From CAZRZN01 sp964604565 (lineage in GTDB: Bacteria; Pseudomonadota; Alphaproteobacteria; Rhodobacterales; Rhodobacteraceae), in contig CAZRZN010000200.1 of assembly GCA_964604565.1 (NCBI GenBank), forward strand, positions 1 through 8,280: 8,280 nt of DNA. The letters run 5' to 3'. Both the position numbers and the translations under genes were made by a program. Shown in pieces: positions 5,791 through 8,280 of this stretch (positions are counted from its first letter, which is position 1; each line of letters starts with the position of its first letter). A model generated the notes under the pieces. It was not told where the DNA came from, ran no database searches, and was given only the letters and a program-made list of their open reading frames with translations.

Positions 5791-7146
5791 ATGAAACGCG
5801 TGATCCTCGCTCTTGGCCTTATGGTCTGCCCCCATCTGTTGCCCGCCGCAGAGATCACGCTGATCGACGATCGCGCGCATGACTGCATCGCGGAACTCTC
5901 CGGCTCCATCGCCGAAGGCGACAGCGCCCGCCTTCTGGCGGTCATGGCGCAGGCGGCCGAAACCTCCCGTTTTGCGGAGGACATCTACATGGGCGCGCCC
6001 TTCGACGACGGGGCACTGAACTTCACCAGCTATGCGCCGATCAACCTTTGCCTGAACAGCCCCGGCGGCAATCTGGCAGAGGCGGTCGCCCTGACAGAGG
6101 TCGTGCACGGTCATCTCGGCACCGTGATCCGCGCGGGGGACACCTGCGAATCCGCCTGCGCGCTGGTCTTCATGGCGGGCGCGCACAACACCCAGACCGA
6201 TGCGGGCATCGTCGTGACCCGCTATCTGCATGTGGACGGCAAACTTGGCTTTCACGCGCCCAGCCTGTCGGTGCCGGAGGGCCGGTATGATGCCAGCACC
6301 GTGGCGCGCGCCTACCAGATCTCCGTCGCCGCGACCGAAATGATCTTTCGCAATCTGGTGAAATTCCGGTTTCCCGCCTCGCTGGCCGCGCGGATGCACC
6401 AGATCCCCCCGGACGAGATGTTCTACGTGAGCACCGTGCGCGAGGCCGCGCGCTGGGGCATTTCGGTGATCGGCGTCGCCCCGCCCGATGTCACCTCGGA
6501 CGCGGTCTTGCGGACCGCCTGCACCAATATCTATCGCCGGGCGCAGGATGCCTACACAAGCGATCCCGACGCATGGTTCACCGGCATGCCTCCTCCCACC
6601 CCGTTGCGCCGTCAATCTGACGGCCGCTTCCGCTACGAAGGGTTCGGGATGGAGGCCACGGGCTTTTGCGCCGGCTATGTGGCCGACCGCGCCCGGCAAC
6701 CCGACTACGCCAGCCAGACCCGCGCCGCCGCGCTGGCCGGTGAGGTCTGGGGCCACGCCAGCCTGATCGAGGCGGAGCCGCTTCTGGGCTATACGCTGTT
6801 GGAAAACTTCATGGGCTATCCGCATCGGCTGCGCCTGACCGCCCTGCCGCGGGACGGCCGTGGCCCGCTGGCGGATCGTCCCGGCACATGCCATGTCTTC
6901 GATTCGCTACAGGCGCCGGTGGACATGTCCCCTTGCACCGAGAGCCGGACACTCGGCCCGGATGGACGGCTGGTGGCAGTGCATGTCTGGCCCTCGGGCG
7001 CGCGGACAACGGTGGAAACGATCGGCGCACAACTGCGAATCAACGGTGTGGAGGCTTATGAAACGCAGGTGCGCGCGCTCGGTCAGGATACGCCCTGCGT
7101 CTTCAATACGGGGTCATCGAACACATTCTGTTTTGTCGCGCAGTGA
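5791..7146 (+). CDS. Secreted ClpP/crotonase-fold, serine-protease-like protein (COG3904-like) with unassigned C-terminal region
   Basis: A 451-residue exported protein. Residues 1-20 are a signal peptide (M-K-R, hydrophobic core, likely cut after L-P-A-A). The cysteine at 13 is preceded by V, so there is no proper lipobox. Residues 21 to about 225 resemble the ClpP-like periplasmic family. The signs are L-N-S-P-G-G-N (residues 89-94), a putative nucleophile S121 in C-E-S-A-C-A-L-V-F-M-A-G, and a histidine in G-F-H-A-P (H155) corresponding to M-I-H-Q-P of ClpP. Residues from about 235 to the end are not recognised. They include W-P-S-G-x-R-T, an I-N-G turn and a closing F-C-F. The mature chain carries ten cysteines, consistent with disulfides in the periplasm. 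The substrate is unknown and protease activity is inferred only from motifs. The gene stands alone between the bactofilin terminator and a 205-base gap. Confidence 0.8.
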   Translation: MKRVILALGLMVCPHLLPAAEITLIDDRAHDCIAELSGSIAEGDSARLLAVMAQAAETSRFAEDIYMGAPFDDGALNFTSYAPINLCLNSPGGNLAEAVALTEVVHGHLGTVIRAGDTCESACALVFMAGAHNTQTDAGIVVTRYLHVDGKLGFHAPSLSVPEGRYDASTVARAYQISVAATEMIFRNLVKFRFPASLAARMHQIPPDEMFYVSTVREAARWGISVIGVAPPDVTSDAVLRTACTNIYRRAQDAYTSDPDAWFTGMPPPTPLRRQSDGRFRYEGFGMEATGFCAGYVADRARQPDYASQTRAAALAGEVWGHASLIEAEPLLGYTLLENFMGYPHRLRLTALPRDGRGPLADRPGTCHVFDSLQAPVDMSPCTESRTLGPDGRLVAVHVWPSGARTTVETIGAQLRINGVEAYETQVRALGQDTPCVFNTGSSNTFCFVAQ

Positions 7147-7198
7147 CCCATCGGGGTCGCCCGCGCAGGTGGCGCCCTGTTCACGCGGCCACGGCGCC

Positions 7199-7227
7199 GA
7201 TCATCCGGCCCTCGCCGGGCGTTGATC
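7199..7227. repeat. Interrupted inverted repeat in the gap after the ClpP-like gene
   Basis: CCGGC (7205-7209) pairs with GCCGG (7214-7218) around a CCTC loop. The flanking GATCA (7199-7203) pairs with TGATC (7223-7227) after an asymmetric bulge of one against four bases. No T-run follows. It may be a weak or factor-dependent terminator for the upstream gene; chance is possible in sequence this GC-rich. Nothing else is evident in the 7147-7351 gap. Confidence 0.28.
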
Positions 7228-7341
7228 CGCGCCTGACCCTGCGCGCGTGCGAACCTGCGGCCCCCCTGCCGATCCGCTCGCCTCATTCCACCGCTTGCCC
7301 CTGACGCCCGTTTCGGCAAAAGATCCGCGCATCATGCCAGC

Positions 7342-7345
7342 GGAG
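7342..7345 (+). promoter_or_regulatory. Ribosome binding site choosing ATG 7352 over ATG 7334
   Basis: GGAG at 7342-7345 is six bases before ATG 7352. It lies inside the reading frame that would start at ATG 7334, which has no comparable site upstream. The shorter start places the first membrane helix almost at the N-terminus, as is usual in this family. Confidence 0.6.
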
Positions 7346-7351
7346 AACCCC

Positions 7352-8280
7352 ATGCGCATCGCGCCACTTTGGCTGCTCGTCACGCTGCAAGCGACCGTCT
7401 CGGCCGCCTCTCTGGTCGTGGAAATCGTCGCGGGCCGCATGTTGGCGCCCTATGTCGGCATGTCTCTCTATACCTGGACGTCGGTGATCGCCGTGGTGCT
7501 GGCCGGGTTTTCCGTCGGACACTGGTGGGGCGGCCGGCTGGCGGAACGTCCCGTCCCCCGCGCGCTGACCGCGACGGGCTGGGCGCTGCTGGCCGCCGCT
7601 GCGACCACCGCGCTCGCCGGGCTTGCGCTGCGGGCGGCCGCCGGGCCGGTGCTGACCGCGCTGCCGCATCCGGTGGGCGGGATCACCGCGCTGACGCTTG
7701 CGGCGTTTTTCCTGCCGTCGGTTTTCGCGGGCATTCCGGCGCCGGTCCTGACACAGGTCTCGTTGATCGGCACCGCGCGGCAGGGCCATGCGCTGGGGGC
7801 GATGTTCGCGGCGGGGGCGGTCGGCGCCATCTTCGGCACGCTGCTGGCGGGCTTCGTGTTCATATCATGGCTGGGCAGCGTCTGGACGCTGGCGGTGGTG
7901 ACGGCGGTCTATCTCGCCGGCGCGGCGTTGTGCCTTGTCCTCGCCCGGCGCTTTGGCGCGGTGCAGGCCACGACGCTGGCCGGGATTGCCGCGCTCGCGC
8001 TTTACGCGGCGACCAGTCCCGGCCCCTGCACCATCGAAAGCCGGTATTTCTGCCTCAAGACCGTGGATGTCTCCGCCGATCCCGCGCGCCCGACCCGGGC
8101 CATGGTGATCGACCACATGGTGCATGGCATTTCCGCCGAGGACGCGCCGGAGGTGATGTTCACCGACCATGCCGCCATGCTGGACGCGCTTGCGCGGCTG
8201 CGCGCGCCGGACACAGCGTTTTCCAGCTTTCTCATCGGTGGCGGCAATTACGCCCTGCCCCGGGCCTTTGCCAGCCGCGG
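7352..8280 (+). CDS. Membrane-embedded spermidine-synthase-like fusion protein (partial, 3' end beyond right edge)
   Basis: The frame is open from ATG 7352 to the window end, giving about 309 codons with the C-terminus missing. The first 230 or so residues are very hydrophobic, with about seven predicted membrane helices. They carry the family-typical stretch E-x-V-A-G-R-M-L-A-P-Y-V-G (24-36), then S-L-Y-T-W-T and S-V-G-x-W-x-G-G. After about residue 230 a soluble domain begins like spermidine synthase, with S-R-Y-F-C-L-K-T-V-D and I-D-H-M-V-H-G (D254). A glycine-rich nucleotide-binding turn, I-G-G-G-N-Y at 295-300, is in the place of the S-adenosylmethionine/decarboxy-SAM motif. Databases call such proteins fused MFS/spermidine synthase. 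Whether they make polyamines is unclear, and the catalytic acidic residues further on cannot be seen here. It follows a 205-base gap, so it is probably its own transcription unit. Confidence 0.87.
   Translation, partial: MRIAPLWLLVTLQATVSAASLVVEIVAGRMLAPYVGMSLYTWTSVIAVVLAGFSVGHWWGGRLAERPVPRALTATGWALLAAAATTALAGLALRAAAGPVLTALPHPVGGITALTLAAFFLPSVFAGIPAPVLTQVSLIGTARQGHALGAMFAAGAVGAIFGTLLAGFVFISWLGSVWTLAVVTAVYLAGAALCLVLARRFGAVQATTLAGIAALALYAATSPGPCTIESRYFCLKTVDVSADPARPTRAMVIDHMVHGISAEDAPEVMFTDHAAMLDALARLRAPDTAFSSFLIGGGNYALPRAFASR

Noticed and set aside
5749..6894. 381-codon minus-strand open frame opposite the ClpP-like gene
   Set aside because: Low-complexity composition rich in G, H, R and A. 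The plus strand has a ribosome site, signal peptide and ClpP-like motifs.
7283..7789. 168-codon minus-strand frame opposite the start of the spermidine-synthase-like gene
   Set aside because: Composition is almost entirely R, G, Q, D and P, as expected of the antisense of a GC-rich membrane protein.

Overview
The window is high-GC, tightly packed bacterial chromosome and looks like an alphaproteobacterium of the order Rhodobacterales (Rhodobacter/Roseobacter group). That is judged from protein style, codon use biased to G or C at third positions, and a dispersed Rhodobacterales-type intergenic repeat at 2740-2839. I see no rRNA, tRNA, CRISPR array, transposase, integrase or phage gene.

Layout: (1) The first 2.2 kb is one long minus-strand gene, cut by the left edge. 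It encodes an inner-membrane-anchored, periplasm-facing AsmA/YhdP-type (DUF3971) protein, probably an envelope lipid-transport or assembly factor. The long plus-strand reading frame over it is a codon-bias shadow. (2) Divergent from it lie a Bcp/PrxQ peroxiredoxin (2265-2726) and, beyond a hairpin-rich repeat, a DUF455 ferritin-like protein with a complete set of di-iron ligands (2863-3687). (3) After an intrinsic-type terminator come two overlapping genes: a membrane-anchored, coiled-coil M23 peptidoglycan endopeptidase (3851-5158) and a bactofilin (5148-5681). The pair ends in a strong terminator (5710-5737). (4) Next is a secreted ClpP-fold, serine-protease-like protein with an unassigned cysteine-containing C-terminal region (5791-7146). 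(5) The right edge cuts a membrane-embedded spermidine-synthase-like fusion protein (7352-8280).

The clearest functional unit is the M23-bactofilin pair. The peptidase has a short cytoplasmic N-terminal tail, one transmembrane helix, a long periplasmic coiled coil and an intact catalytic domain. The bactofilin starts with a short motif resembling the membrane-targeting peptide of Caulobacter BacA. The expected arrangement is a cytoplasmic bactofilin scaffold at the membrane that positions a periplasmic cell-wall hydrolase for local morphogenesis.

Most of the window is recognisable conserved core genome. I found no convincing new multi-gene system. The least explained parts are the C-terminal half of the ClpP-like secreted protein, the DUF455 protein's substrate, and the hairpin-rich repeat between bcp and the DUF455 gene.
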